Notes under the pieces: model-generated
Seen by the model: only the letters and a program-made list of their open reading frames with translations
The model's database searches: none
What the model was told of the DNA's origin: nothing
Position numbers and translations under genes: made by a program
In this document: positions 41,724 to 51,709 of the stretch, piece after piece
How the letters are laid out: every line of letters begins with the position of its first letter
Numbering within the stretch: the stretch's first letter is position 1
NCBI RefSeq assembly: GCF_001830555.1
Contig: NZ_MIAM01000006.1
Location: 85,154-149,153 of the forward strand
Length of the DNA: 64,000 nucleotides
Reading direction: 5' to 3'
Source of the DNA: Sphingopyxis sp. RIFCSPHIGHO2_12_FULL_65_19
Lineage (GTDB): Bacteria > Pseudomonadota > Alphaproteobacteria > Sphingomonadales > Sphingomonadaceae

Positions 41724-44552
41724 ATGACCAGAACCACCAGCCTTCGCCGCGGCGCCAGTGCCATCGCGCTCGGCCTTGCCCTGACCGCTTTCGTGCCCGG
41801 CGCCGCCATGGCGCAGGATAGTGAAACCGCGCCCGTCGCCGAGGAAGGCAGCGGCGAGGACGAGATCGTCGTATCGGGTTTCCGCGCCAGCTTGCAGAGC
41901 GCGGTGAACGCCAAGAAGAACCGCGACCAGGTGGTCGAATCGATTTCGGCGGAAGATATCGGCAAGCTGCCCGACGCCTCGATCGCGGAGGCGATCGCGC
42001 GCCTGCCCGGCCTGACGTCGCAGCGCGTTTCGGGCCGCTCGAACGCCATCTCGATCCGCGGTTTCGCGCCCGACTTTTCGACCACCCTGCTCAACGGGCG
42101 CGAGCAGACCTCGACCGGCGACAATCGCGCGGTCGAATATGACCAATATCCGTCCGAAGTCGTCAACCAGGTGCTCGTCTACAAGACGCCGATGGCGTCG
42201 ATCGTCGGGCAAGGCCTGTCGGGGACCGTCGATCTGCGCACGATCCGGCCGCTCGATTATGGCAAGCGGGTGATCTCGATCGGCGGCCGCGGGACGTGGG
42301 CCGACCTGGGCAAGCTGAACGCCGGGTCGAAAAAATACGGCTATCGCATCAACGGCACCTTCGTCGATCAATTCGCGAACGACACGCTGGGGATCGCGCT
42401 GTCGGCGAGCTATCTCGACGAACCTTATCAGATCCAGGAATTCAATGCGTGGGGTTATGCCGGTGACGGCACCGCGGCCAACCCGGTCGTGATTGGCGGA
42501 TCGAAAAGCTATGCGACCTCGACCCAGCTCAAGCGTCTGGGCCTGCAAGGCACGGTCCAGTGGCGCCCGACCCCCAATTTTACCTCGACACTCGATGCCT
42601 TTTATTCGGATTTCAGCGACGACCAGATCAAGCGCGGCATCGAACTGCCGCTCGCGTTCGGCGGCGCCGGCGTGATCGTCGATGACATTGATGAAACGGG
42701 CGAGTTCGTCTTCGCGCGATCGGGCCGCTTCACGGGCGTCGAGGGCGTGGTGCGCAACGACGTGTTCGAGCGCAAGGCAAAGCTCTACAGCTTTGGCTGG
42801 AACAATCGCTGGGAAGGCGATGATGGCTGGAACGCGACGTTCGACATCAGCCTGTCGAAAACCGACCGCAACGAACTGATCGTCGAAAGCAATGCGGGGA
42901 CGGGCCGCGGTGCGGGCGTCGGGGCGACGGACACCATCGGTTTCACGAGCGACATCAACGGCACCCTCTTCTCGCCCATGCTCAACTATGGCGATTACAA
43001 CCTGATCCAGCTGACCAGTCCGCTGGGCTGGGGCGGCGACCAGACGTCGGTCGACGGCCGGCGTATTCGCGGCGGGCAGGACGGCTATTACAACAATCGC
43101 ATCATCAAGGACGAGCTGCGGCAATATCGCGTCGAAATCGAGCGCGAGCTCGAAGGCTTCCTCAAATCGGTGCAGTTCGGTGCCAATTACACCGATCGCA
43201 AAAAGAGCCTGACCCCCGACGAAGCATTTCTGGGCCTTGTCGACAACACCGACGGGCTGACGAGCGTGCCGATCCCCGATCAATATCGCCTTGGCACGAC
43301 GAACCTCTCCTATCTTGGGCTGGGTCCGGTGGTCAGCTATGACCCGCGCGACCTGATCGCGGGCGGCGTTTATCAGCTGGTGCCGAACCCCTATGGCGAT
43401 GTTGTCGTGAAGGCCTATGATGTCAGCGAAAAGCTGATGACGACCTATTTGCAGGCGAATATCGACCATGAAATGGGGTCGTCGCAGCTGACGGGCAATT
43501 TCGGCGTCCAGGCAATCTTCACCGACCAGAATTCGAGCGGCGCCAGCGCGTCCTTCATCGGCACCAACCCCAATGGGTCGCCGAATATCCAGGGAATTCC
43601 ACGTCGCGAAAGCACCGATTACCTCGACGTGCTGCCCAGCCTGAACCTGTCGCTGCGCACCGCGAGCGACTTCGTCATCCGGGTCGGCGTCGCACGCGAA
43701 ATCATCCGCCCGCGGCTCGACGACATGCGCGCGACGCTGAGCTATGGCACGACCGTCGGCGATCCGGGCGGCATGGTCTGCCCGACCGGACGGACCTGCG
43801 CGGTGGTGCGCGGCGATTCGGGCAATCCCGACCTGCGTCCCTGGCGCGCCAATGCCGCCGACGTGACGCTCGAAAAATATTTCGGATCGTCGGGCTATGT
43901 CGCGCTGCAACTCTTCTACAAGGATTTGAAGAGCTACATCTACAACCAGGCGGTGCCGTTCGATTTTTCGAGTTACCCGGTGGCGGAGGCGGGCAATGAC
44001 GGCAACGGCCTGCCGATCATCGTCAATTACATGGGCACCGCCAATGTTCCCATCAACGGCGAGGGCGGCAAGATTTATGGCGCCGAATTTGCGGGCACGC
44101 TGCCGTTCAGCACCTTTACCGCGGCGCTCGACGGCTTTGGTGTGACCGGCGGGGTTTCCTATACCAAGACGAAGATCGAGCCGACGCCGGGCGCACCGGC
44201 GGAGGACATCCCCGGCTATTCCAAATGGGTCGCCAACGGCACCGCCTATTTCGAGAAATCGGGATTCAACGCCCGCGTCAGCGCGCGTTATCGGTCGAGC
44301 TTCATCGGCGAATTGTCGGGTTTCGGCGGCGTTCGCGTCCGGCGCCGCGCGCGCGCCGAAACGATTGTCGACGCCCAGCTTGGTTACGACTTCCAACCGG
44401 GAAGCACGCTCGAAGGCCTGTCGATCTTTGTGCAGGGCCAGAACCTGACCGACGAACCCTTTGTCACCGACGATCCGCGCGATAGCCGCGCGGTGATCGA
44501 CTATCAGGTTTATGGCCGCCGCTTCCTCGCGGGCGCGTCGTTCAAATTCTGA
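41724..44552 (+). CDS. TonB-dependent receptor for maltodextrins (MalA-like)
   Basis: A 942-residue receptor: signal peptide (1-30, ending AAMA), TonB box DEIVVSG at 46-52 followed by FRASLQSA, the plug (IGKLPDASIAEAIARLPGLTSQR, ISIRGFAPDFSTTLLNGRE) and a large barrel ending in ASFKF. The FRASL and RLPGLTSQR motifs are typical of carbohydrate receptors of Caulobacter and xanthomonads. It is followed by the halogenase-like, GH13, GH13 and GH97 genes, all on the same strand, so maltodextrin is the likely ligand. Expression is probably controlled by the divergently encoded LacI protein. Confidence 0.92.
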   Translation: MTRTTSLRRGASAIALGLALTAFVPGAAMAQDSETAPVAEEGSGEDEIVVSGFRASLQSAVNAKKNRDQVVESISAEDIGKLPDASIAEAIARLPGLTSQRVSGRSNAISIRGFAPDFSTTLLNGREQTSTGDNRAVEYDQYPSEVVNQVLVYKTPMASIVGQGLSGTVDLRTIRPLDYGKRVISIGGRGTWADLGKLNAGSKKYGYRINGTFVDQFANDTLGIALSASYLDEPYQIQEFNAWGYAGDGTAANPVVIGGSKSYATSTQLKRLGLQGTVQWRPTPNFTSTLDAFYSDFSDDQIKRGIELPLAFGGAGVIVDDIDETGEFVFARSGRFTGVEGVVRNDVFERKAKLYSFGWNNRWEGDDGWNATFDISLSKTDRNELIVESNAGTGRGAGVGATDTIGFTSDINGTLFSPMLNYGDYNLIQLTSPLGWGGDQTSVDGRRIRGGQDGYYNNRIIKDELRQYRVEIERELEGFLKSVQFGANYTDRKKSLTPDEAFLGLVDNTDGLTSVPIPDQYRLGTTNLSYLGLGPVVSYDPRDLIAGGVYQLVPNPYGDVVVKAYDVSEKLMTTYLQANIDHEMGSSQLTGNFGVQAIFTDQNSSGASASFIGTNPNGSPNIQGIPRRESTDYLDVLPSLNLSLRTASDFVIRVGVAREIIRPRLDDMRATLSYGTTVGDPGGMVCPTGRTCAVVRGDSGNPDLRPWRANAADVTLEKYFGSSGYVALQLFYKDLKSYIYNQAVPFDFSSYPVAEAGNDGNGLPIIVNYMGTANVPINGEGGKIYGAEFAGTLPFSTFTAALDGFGVTGGVSYTKTKIEPTPGAPAEDIPGYSKWVANGTAYFEKSGFNARVSARYRSSFIGELSGFGGVRVRRRARAETIVDAQLGYDFQPGSTLEGLSIFVQGQNLTDEPFVTDDPRDSRAVIDYQVYGRRFLAGASFKF

Positions 44553-44622
44553 GTCCTCCCTCGTGGGGCGGCGCGCTTGCCGCCCCACGCTTTTGCTGCT
44601 CAACTGGTCGCAGGCTGATCCC

Positions 44623-46131
44623 ATGAACCCTATGCGGTTGATCATCATCGGTGGCGGAACGGCGGGCTGGATGGCCGCGGCCTGCTTGCGTCGCTTCATG
44701 CCCGATGGCTGGTCGGTCCAACTGATCGAATCCGACGATATCGGCACGGTGGGCGTCGGCGAGGCGACGATTCCGCAGATCCGCCTGTTCAACGATGCGC
44801 TGGGGATCGACGAAGATGAATTCCTGACCGCAACACAGGGCACGATCAAGCTGGGGATCGAATTTGCCGACTGGACGCGGCCGGGGCATCGGTACATGCA
44901 CGCCTTTGGCGCGATCGGGCGCGGCCTGGGCCTGCTCGAATTCCAGCATTACTGGCTTCGCGCGCGCGACCTGGGTGCAGCGCAAGAGCTTGGTGCCTAT
45001 TCGCTGAACGAACAGGCCGCGCGCGCGCGGCGGATGCAGCGGGGAAGCCCGCGGACATCCGCCTATCTCCATGACATGCCCTACGCCTTCCATTTCGACG
45101 CGGCGCTCTACGCCGCCTATCTGCGCCGCCGTGCCGAGGCGTCGGGGGTCGAACGGATCGAGGGCAAGGTCGCCGGGGTTCGCCGCGACGGCGAGACGGG
45201 CGATGTTGCCGGCGTGACGCTCGCCGACGGGCGCGCCGTCGACGGCGATTTCTTCATCGACTGTTCGGGCTTTCGCGGACTGCTGATCGAGGGCGCGCTG
45301 GCAACCGGCTATGACGACTGGTCAGGCTGGCTGCTCAACGATCGTGCGGTCGCCGTGCCGTGCGCACATGGCGCGGCGCCGCAACTGCCCTGGACGGGTG
45401 CAACTGCCCGCGACGCCGGGTGGCAGTGGCGCATCCCGCTTCAGCACCGGATCGGCAACGGCTATGTCTATTCGTCGGCGCATCTGTCCGACGATGCGGC
45501 GATCGACACCCTGCTCGCGCATCTCGACGGCCCTGTGCATGCCGAACCGAACCGGCTGCGCTTTACCAGTGGCAAGCGGCGCCGGATGTGGAACCACAAT
45601 GTCGTCGCGCTCGGCCTTGCCAGCGGGTTCATGGAACCGCTCGAATCGACGAGCATTCATCTTGTCCAGTCGGGCATCTCGCGGCTGTTGAAAATGCTTC
45701 CCGCGGGCGTTGCCGACCCCGCCGTCGCGGCCGAGTTCAACCGGCAGAGCGATTTCGAGTGGGAGCGCATCCGCGATTTCATCATCCTGCATTTCAAGGC
45801 GACCGAGCGGCGCGATACCCCCTATTGGCAGGACCGCGCGGCGATGCCGATCCCCGATACGCTGGCCGCAAAGATCGAGCTGTTCCGCGCGCAGGGCCTG
45901 ATCTTCCGCGAGCATGAGGAATTGTTCACCGAATCCGGCTGGCTCCAGGTGCTGGTCGGACAGGGGATCGAACCGCGCCGATGGCACCCGATCGCCGATG
46001 GCATCGGTGACACCGAAATCGCCCAATATATGGCGGGCATCGCACTGATGATCGAGCGCGAGGTCGCCGCGATGCAGGATTATGACGCCTTTCTCGCCGC
46101 CACCCGTCCCGCCGCAGGAGTCGCCGCATGA
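44623..46131 (+). CDS. Flavin-dependent tryptophan-halogenase-family protein
   Basis: A 502-residue flavoprotein. It has the FAD-binding GGGTAGWMAAA at the N-terminus and the halogenase motif GWQWRIP (W267-P272). The catalytic lysine is probably Lys76 in GTIKLGI, and the active-site glutamate Glu341 in PLESTSIH; both align with essential residues of PrnA-type halogenases. Yet it sits in a sugar-utilisation operon, as do relatives in other sphingomonads and Caulobacter, so its real substrate is uncertain. I chose the ATG at 44623; an ATG at 44632 is also usable. Its stop overlaps the next start (ATGA). Confidence 0.85.
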   Translation: MNPMRLIIIGGGTAGWMAAACLRRFMPDGWSVQLIESDDIGTVGVGEATIPQIRLFNDALGIDEDEFLTATQGTIKLGIEFADWTRPGHRYMHAFGAIGRGLGLLEFQHYWLRARDLGAAQELGAYSLNEQAARARRMQRGSPRTSAYLHDMPYAFHFDAALYAAYLRRRAEASGVERIEGKVAGVRRDGETGDVAGVTLADGRAVDGDFFIDCSGFRGLLIEGALATGYDDWSGWLLNDRAVAVPCAHGAAPQLPWTGATARDAGWQWRIPLQHRIGNGYVYSSAHLSDDAAIDTLLAHLDGPVHAEPNRLRFTSGKRRRMWNHNVVALGLASGFMEPLESTSIHLVQSGISRLLKMLPAGVADPAVAAEFNRQSDFEWERIRDFIILHFKATERRDTPYWQDRAAMPIPDTLAAKIELFRAQGLIFREHEELFTESGWLQVLVGQGIEPRRWHPIADGIGDTEIAQYMAGIALMIEREVAAMQDYDAFLAATRPAAGVAA

Positions 46132-47930
46132 TCCGCCGTTTCGCCTCGCTCGCTCTGCTGCTCGCGTCGCTTCCCGCGCAGGCCGACGAGGCGGCGGTGC
46201 GCGCGCGGCCGGCGACCGACGAGGTCATCTATTTCGTGTTGCCCGACAGGTTCGAGAATGGCGATCGGTCGAACGACAGGGGCGGGCTGAAGGGCGACCG
46301 GCTCGTCACCGGCCATGATCCGGCGGCGAAGGGATTTTACCATGGCGGCGACCTTGCCGGCCTGACCAAGCGCCTCGATTATATCCAGGGGATGGGCGCG
46401 ACCGCGATCTGGTTTGCGCCCGTGTTCCAGAACAAGCCGGTGCAGGGACCGAAGGGCGACGAGAGCGCCGGTTATCACGGCTATTGGGTCACCGACTTTA
46501 CGCGCGTCGATCCGCACTTCGGATCGAACGCAGAGTTCAAGGCCTTCGTCGATGCGGCGCACGCGCGCGGGATGAAGGTCTATATGGACATCATCACCAA
46601 CCACACCGCCGACGTGATCCGGTACAAGGAGGGCGCGGCGGAAGCTTTTCCCTATCGGGCGCTTGCCGATTATCCTTTTTCGCGGCGGGGCGGGGTCGGC
46701 GGGGCGCCGATCAATCCGGGCTTTGCTGGCGATCAGGTCGCCGATACGGCGAACTGGCAGAAACTGACCAATCCCGCCTTCGCTTATACCCCTGTGGTCC
46801 CGGCGGGGGAGGAAAATGCCAAGACGCCGGCCTGGCTCAACGACCCGATCTATTATCACAATCGGGGCAACAGCAATTGGGTCGGGGAATCCGCGCTTTA
46901 TGGGGATTTTGCGGGCCTTGACGATCTTGCCACCGAACATCCGCGCGTCGTTGCGGGCTTCATCGACATCTATGGCCGCTGGATCGACGATTTTGGCATC
47001 GACGGCTTTCGCATTGATACCGCCAAGCATGTAAACCCCGAATTCTGGCAGGCGTTCGTCCCCGCGATGCAGGCGCGGGCGAAGGCGAGGGGCATTCCCA
47101 ACTTCCATATCTTCGGCGAAGTCTATGTCGATGCGGTCGATCCCGGCGCGCTCGCCTGGTACACACATGCGGCGGGCCTTCCCGCGGTGCTCGATTTCGG
47201 ATTCGCGCGCGCGGCGATCGACGCGGTCAGCGGAACGAAGGGGACTGACCAGTTTGCGCGGCTGTTCGATGGCGACCTGCTTTACAAGGGTGGCGCGGCG
47301 GCGGCGCTCGGGCTTCCGACCTTCCTTGGCAATCACGACATGGGGCGCTTCGCGATGTTCGTGAAACAGGCCAACCCCGATGCGAGCGAAGCCGAACTGC
47401 TCGCGCGCGTGATGCTCGGCCATTCGATGCTGCTGACGCTGCGCGGGGTTCCGACGATCTATTATGGCGACGAACAGGGGTTCGTCTCGGACGGCAACGA
47501 CCAGCTGGCGCGCGAGGATATGTTCGCGTCCCAGGTCGCACTCTATAACGACAACGACCTGATCGGCACCGACGCGACGACCGCGACCGCCAATTTCGAT
47601 CCGGCGCATCCGCTGTATCGCCATATTGCCGCGCTGACTGACATCCGGCGCAAAACGCCGGCGCTGACGCGCGGCGCAACGAAGGTCCGGGCCTTTTCCG
47701 AAAAGCCGGGACTGCTCGCGGTGTCGCGCTTCGATCCCGACACCGGGCGCGAACTGGTGCTGGCGTTCAACAGCTCCGCGGCGCCGCTGTCGGCGCATAT
47801 TGCCATCGATATGAAAAGCGCGGGCTTTACCGCGCTTCATGGCGATTGCCCGGCAAGGCCTGCTGCGCCGGGCAGCCTCCATCTTTCCCTCCCCGCCTTT
47901 GGCACCGCCATCTGCCAGGCCAGCGAATAA
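46128..47930 (+). CDS. GH13 alpha-amylase-family enzyme, exported (cyclomaltodextrinase/neopullulanase-like)
   Basis: A 600-residue glycoside hydrolase with a signal peptide (MIRRFASLALLLASLPAQA). The GH13 regions are visible: DIITNHTADV; GFRIDTAKH with nucleophile Asp297; FGEVYVD with acid/base Glu331; and FLGNHD with Asp404. It should cleave alpha-1,4 (possibly cyclic or branched) maltodextrins in the periplasm or at the cell surface. The ATG overlaps the halogenase gene's stop. GTG of the following glucosidase lies 12 nt downstream. Confidence 0.9.
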   Translation: MIRRFASLALLLASLPAQADEAAVRARPATDEVIYFVLPDRFENGDRSNDRGGLKGDRLVTGHDPAAKGFYHGGDLAGLTKRLDYIQGMGATAIWFAPVFQNKPVQGPKGDESAGYHGYWVTDFTRVDPHFGSNAEFKAFVDAAHARGMKVYMDIITNHTADVIRYKEGAAEAFPYRALADYPFSRRGGVGGAPINPGFAGDQVADTANWQKLTNPAFAYTPVVPAGEENAKTPAWLNDPIYYHNRGNSNWVGESALYGDFAGLDDLATEHPRVVAGFIDIYGRWIDDFGIDGFRIDTAKHVNPEFWQAFVPAMQARAKARGIPNFHIFGEVYVDAVDPGALAWYTHAAGLPAVLDFGFARAAIDAVSGTKGTDQFARLFDGDLLYKGGAAAALGLPTFLGNHDMGRFAMFVKQANPDASEAELLARVMLGHSMLLTLRGVPTIYYGDEQGFVSDGNDQLAREDMFASQVALYNDNDLIGTDATTATANFDPAHPLYRHIAALTDIRRKTPALTRGATKVRAFSEKPGLLAVSRFDPDTGRELVLAFNSSAAPLSAHIAIDMKSAGFTALHGDCPARPAAPGSLHLSLPAFGTAICQASE

Positions 47931-47942
47931 GCGAAAGCACGC

Positions 47943-49586
47943 GTGATCACGAACAGCCCCCTCGTTCAGGACCAGACCGCAACCGAAACCGCCGCGCCGT
48001 GGTGGAAGGGCGCGGCGATCTATCAGGTCTATCCTCGCAGTTTCGCCGATTCAAATGGCGACGGCATCGGCGATCTGGCCGGCATCACGGCGCGGCTGGA
48101 CCATATCGCGTCGCTTGGCGTCGATGCGATCTGGCTGTCGCCCTTTTACCCGTCGCCGATGGACGATTTCGGATATGACATCGCCGATTATTGCGACGTC
48201 GATCCCATTTTCGGCACGCTCGCCGATTTCGATGCGCTGATCGAAAAGGCCCACGCGCTGGGCCTGAAGGTCACGACCGACCTGGTCTTTGCGCACACGT
48301 CCGACCAGCATCGCTGGTTCGCCGACAGCCGCGCGGGCAAGCATGGCGACAAGGCCGATTGGTATGTGTGGGCCGATGCGAAACCCGACGGATCGCCGCC
48401 GACCAACTGGCAATCGGTGTTCGGCGGCCCGGCGTGGACCTGGGACGCGCGGCGCGGCCAATATTATCTGCACAATTTCCTGACGAGCCAGCCGCAGCTC
48501 AATGTCCACAAGCGCGCGGTGCAGGATGCGCTGCTCGACGTCGTGCGGTTCTGGCTCGACCGCGGGGTCGACGGGTTCCGTATCGACGCGATCAATTTTT
48601 CGATGCACGATCCCGACTTGCGCGACAATCCGCCCGCGCCGCCGTCGAACAAGCCGCGCACGCGGCCATTCGATTTCCAGCAGAAAATCTATAATCAGTC
48701 GCATCCCGACATTCCGCTGTTCCTCGAACGCATCCGCGCGCTGACCGACCAATATCCGGGCCGCTTCACCGTCGCCGAAGTCGGCGGCGACGACGCGCTA
48801 CGCGAGATGAAAAGCTTCACGGCGGGCGAGGGGCGGCTGAACAGCGCCTATGGCTTCAACTTTCTCTACGCCGACCGCCTGACGCCGAAACTGGTGCGCG
48901 AAGCCGCCGATGCGTGGCCTGACACGCCGGGGGTGGGCTGGCCGAGCTGGGCGTTCGAGAATCACGACGCGCCGCGCGCGGTGTCGCGCTGGACCCCGCA
49001 AGCTGTAGCGCCCGGCGCCTTCGCGCGGATGAAGATGGCCTTGCTGTGCGCGCTGCGCGGCAGCATCATCCTCTACAATGGCGAAGAACTCGGGCTCGAC
49101 CAGGTCGACATTCCCTTCGAGCTGGTGAAGGATCCCGAGGCGCTGAAGAACTGGCCGCTGACGCTGTCGCGCGACGGGGCACGGACGCCTTTGCCGTGGG
49201 TCGCGGGGGCGGCACATGCCGGTTTTTCCGACACCGCACCATGGCTGCCGCTGGGGGCGGAGCATCCCGCGCTCGCGGTCGACCGGCAGGATGCCGACCC
49301 GCGCTCGATGCTTGCGCATACGCGGCGGCTGATTGCGCTGCGCGCGGCGAACCCGGCGCTGCGTCTGGGCGCAAACGCGCGCTGGGTAAGCGAGGGCGAA
49401 CTGCTCGGTTTCGACCGGGTGGTCGATGGGCAGCATATCCGCTGCCTCTTCAACCTGGGCGCCGCGCCGGTGGCGGTGACCGCGCACACCGCGGGCGCGG
49501 CCGTGATGCTGGCGGTGAACGGCGCCGACATGAATGAATTGCCGCCGGCGGGCGCGCTGTGGCTCGATATGAAAGTGATGAAATAA
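47943..49586 (+). CDS. GH13 alpha-glucosidase (oligo-glucosidase type)
   Basis: A 547-residue enzyme without an obvious signal peptide, thus probably cytoplasmic. Conserved GH13 regions are WWKGAAIYQVYPRSFADSNGDGIGDL; DLVFAHTSDQH; GFRIDAINF with nucleophile Asp215; VAEVGGD with acid/base Glu279; and FENHDAPR with Asp342. This is the pattern of alpha-glucosidases acting on maltose and short maltodextrins. It would finish breakdown of sugars imported by the MFS transporter. GTG start at 47943; the stop overlaps the GH97 start (TAATG). Confidence 0.92.
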   Translation: MITNSPLVQDQTATETAAPWWKGAAIYQVYPRSFADSNGDGIGDLAGITARLDHIASLGVDAIWLSPFYPSPMDDFGYDIADYCDVDPIFGTLADFDALIEKAHALGLKVTTDLVFAHTSDQHRWFADSRAGKHGDKADWYVWADAKPDGSPPTNWQSVFGGPAWTWDARRGQYYLHNFLTSQPQLNVHKRAVQDALLDVVRFWLDRGVDGFRIDAINFSMHDPDLRDNPPAPPSNKPRTRPFDFQQKIYNQSHPDIPLFLERIRALTDQYPGRFTVAEVGGDDALREMKSFTAGEGRLNSAYGFNFLYADRLTPKLVREAADAWPDTPGVGWPSWAFENHDAPRAVSRWTPQAVAPGAFARMKMALLCALRGSIILYNGEELGLDQVDIPFELVKDPEALKNWPLTLSRDGARTPLPWVAGAAHAGFSDTAPWLPLGAEHPALAVDRQDADPRSMLAHTRRLIALRAANPALRLGANARWVSEGELLGFDRVVDGQHIRCLFNLGAAPVAVTAHTAGAAVMLAVNGADMNELPPAGALWLDMKVMK

Positions 49587-51616
49587 TGCGGAATCTGTTG
49601 CTCCTCGCCGCCGCTGTGGCCGCCCCCGCCGCGGCGCAGGAGGCGCCGATCACCGCGGCTTCGCCCGACGGTTCGATCATTCTGACCGTCGCGACCGACA
49701 ATGACCAGCGCCCGACCTGGTCGTTGTCGCGAAAGGGCAAGCTGTTGATCGCGCCGTCGAAGCTCGGCTTCATCCTGGCCGACCGGATCGGGCTTCAGCG
49801 CGGCTTTGCGGTCGAGAGCGCCGAACGCGCAAAGAGCGACACGCGGTGGGAACTGCCCTGGGGCGAGCGCCGCTTTGTGCGCGACCAGCACAATGAATTG
49901 CTTGTCCGGTTTCGCCAGAATGACAGCTGGGGCGGGCACCGGATGAACGTGCGTTTTCGCCTGTTCGACGACGGTTTCGGTTTTCGTTACGAACTGCCCG
50001 AACAGGACGGGCTCAAGACTGCGAAGATCGCGGACGAGATCACCGAATTCGACATCGCGGCAAAAGGCACGGCGTGGTGGATTCCGGGCGGCGAATGGAA
50101 TCGGTACGAACAGGTGTATCAGGAAACGGCGATCGACGCCATCGCCACGGCGCACACGCCGATCACGATGCGGCTCGACGACGGCACGCATTTGTCGCTC
50201 CACGAAGCCGCGCTCGTCGACTATTCGGGCATGTGGCTGAAGCGCGCCGAGGGGCAGAAGTTTCGCGCAACGCTGGCGCCGTCGTCGCGCGGGCCGCGCG
50301 TCGTGCGCGACCTGCCGTTCGCGACGCCGTGGCGCACCATCCGCATCGCCGACGATGCCGCCGGCCTGGTCGAAAGCGATCTGGAACTCAACCTCAACGA
50401 ACCGAACAAGCTGGGCGATGTCAGCTGGTTCAAGCCGATGAAATATGTCGGCATCTGGTGGGGCATGATCCGCGGCGACTGGAGCTGGGCCGAAGGGGCA
50501 AAGCATGGCGCCACGACCGAACGCACCAAGGCGACGATCGATTTTGCCGCGAAACATGGCTTTGGCGGCGTGCTGGTCGAGGGGTGGAACAAGGGCTGGA
50601 ACGGCAACTGGTTCGGCCATGGCGATGCCTATAGCTTCACCGAGGCGACACCCGACTTCGACCTGAAAGCCGTCACCGATTATGCGCGGGCAAAGCGCGT
50701 GCAGCTGGTCGGCCACCATGAAACCGGCGGCAATATCGCGGTTTACGAGGCACAGCTTGACGACGCGATGAAGCTTTACGGCGGGCTGGGCGTCGGCACG
50801 GTGAAGACGGGCTATGTCGCCGACGCGGGCGGGATCATCGCGCCGGGCGATGCGCCGGGCGAGACGCGCATGGAATGGCACGACGGCCAGCGCCAGGTGC
50901 AGCATCATCAAAAGGTCGTCGAGACCGCCGCGAAATATCATGTCGCGGTCAATCCGCACGAGCCGGTCAAGGACACGGGCTTGCGTCGGACCTGGCCGAA
51001 CTGGGTCGCGCGCGAAGGCGCGCGCGGGATGGAATATAATGCCTGGGGCGCCTTCGCCAACGGACCCGAGCATGAACCGACGCTCGTCTATACACGGATG
51101 CTGTCGGGCCCGATGGACTTCACCCCCGGCGTGCTGAGCCTGGAGGGTGCGAACAAGGCGCCGCTCGCGTCGACGCTTGCCAAACAGCTTGGGCTTTACC
51201 TTGCCATCTATTCGCCGATCCAGATGGCGGCCGACTTTCCGGAGACGCTGGAGAAATTCCCGCGCGAGCTGGCGTTCATCAAGCAGGTTCCCGCCGACTG
51301 GGCCGACAGCAAACTGATCGCGGGCGCGGTCGGCGATTATGCGATTTTCGCGCGCAAGGACCGCGCCAGCGCGGACTGGTATGTTGGCGGGGTCAACGAC
51401 GCGACGCCGCGAACGCTGACCCTCCGTTTCGATTTCCTCGACGCGGGCAAGACCTATACCGCGACGGTTTACAAGGACGGCGAGGGCGCAACCTATCTGA
51501 CCGAGGCGCGGCACCGCATCGCTTACGAAACGATCAAGGTGAAGAAGGGCGACAGCTATACGCTGTGGCTCGCCCCGGGCGGCGGGGCGGCGATCAGGCT
51601 CGCTGCACCGCGATAA
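49586..51616 (+). CDS. GH97 alpha-glucosidase (SusB-like), exported
   Basis: A 676-residue exported enzyme (signal MRNLLLLAAAVAAPAAAQ) of family GH97. Conserved features are WWIPGGEWNRYEQVYQ, KYVGIWWGMI, VEGWNKGWNG, LVGHHETGG, the HEPVKDTGLRRTWPN segment and EGARGMEYNAW, which hold the acidic catalytic residues of the SusB-type (inverting) subgroup. It releases glucose from starch oligomers in the periplasm. Last gene of the receptor-amylase operon; it faces a strong bidirectional terminator. The start is set by the ATG overlapping the preceding stop. Confidence 0.92.
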   Translation: MRNLLLLAAAVAAPAAAQEAPITAASPDGSIILTVATDNDQRPTWSLSRKGKLLIAPSKLGFILADRIGLQRGFAVESAERAKSDTRWELPWGERRFVRDQHNELLVRFRQNDSWGGHRMNVRFRLFDDGFGFRYELPEQDGLKTAKIADEITEFDIAAKGTAWWIPGGEWNRYEQVYQETAIDAIATAHTPITMRLDDGTHLSLHEAALVDYSGMWLKRAEGQKFRATLAPSSRGPRVVRDLPFATPWRTIRIADDAAGLVESDLELNLNEPNKLGDVSWFKPMKYVGIWWGMIRGDWSWAEGAKHGATTERTKATIDFAAKHGFGGVLVEGWNKGWNGNWFGHGDAYSFTEATPDFDLKAVTDYARAKRVQLVGHHETGGNIAVYEAQLDDAMKLYGGLGVGTVKTGYVADAGGIIAPGDAPGETRMEWHDGQRQVQHHQKVVETAAKYHVAVNPHEPVKDTGLRRTWPNWVAREGARGMEYNAWGAFANGPEHEPTLVYTRMLSGPMDFTPGVLSLEGANKAPLASTLAKQLGLYLAIYSPIQMAADFPETLEKFPRELAFIKQVPADWADSKLIAGAVGDYAIFARKDRASADWYVGGVNDATPRTLTLRFDFLDAGKTYTATVYKDGEGATYLTEARHRIAYETIKVKKGDSYTLWLAPGGGAAIRLAAPR

Positions 51617-51657
51617 TATCGGCATTCAGCCGGGCGCCGACGTTCGACTGGCTCGCC

Positions 51658-51705
51658 AAAAAAAAGGCCCCCTGCGGCGTGTCGATCACGCCGCAGGGGG
51701 CCTTT
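51658..51705. terminator. Bidirectional intrinsic terminator between convergent operons
   Basis: Perfect 19-bp stem (51663-51681 and 51687-51705) with a 5-nt loop, flanked by an A-tract on the left and CTTTG on the right. It therefore works on both strands, between the GH97 gene and the convergent TonB receptor gene. Confidence 0.9.
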
Positions 51706-51709
51706 GTCG

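Noticed and set aside
41157..44897. Very long open frame on the minus strand (about 1246 codons) across the maltodextrin receptor gene
   Set aside because: It is antisense to a receptor with clear signal peptide, TonB box and plug motifs. High-GC codon bias leaves such shadow frames open, and the predicted protein has no family features.
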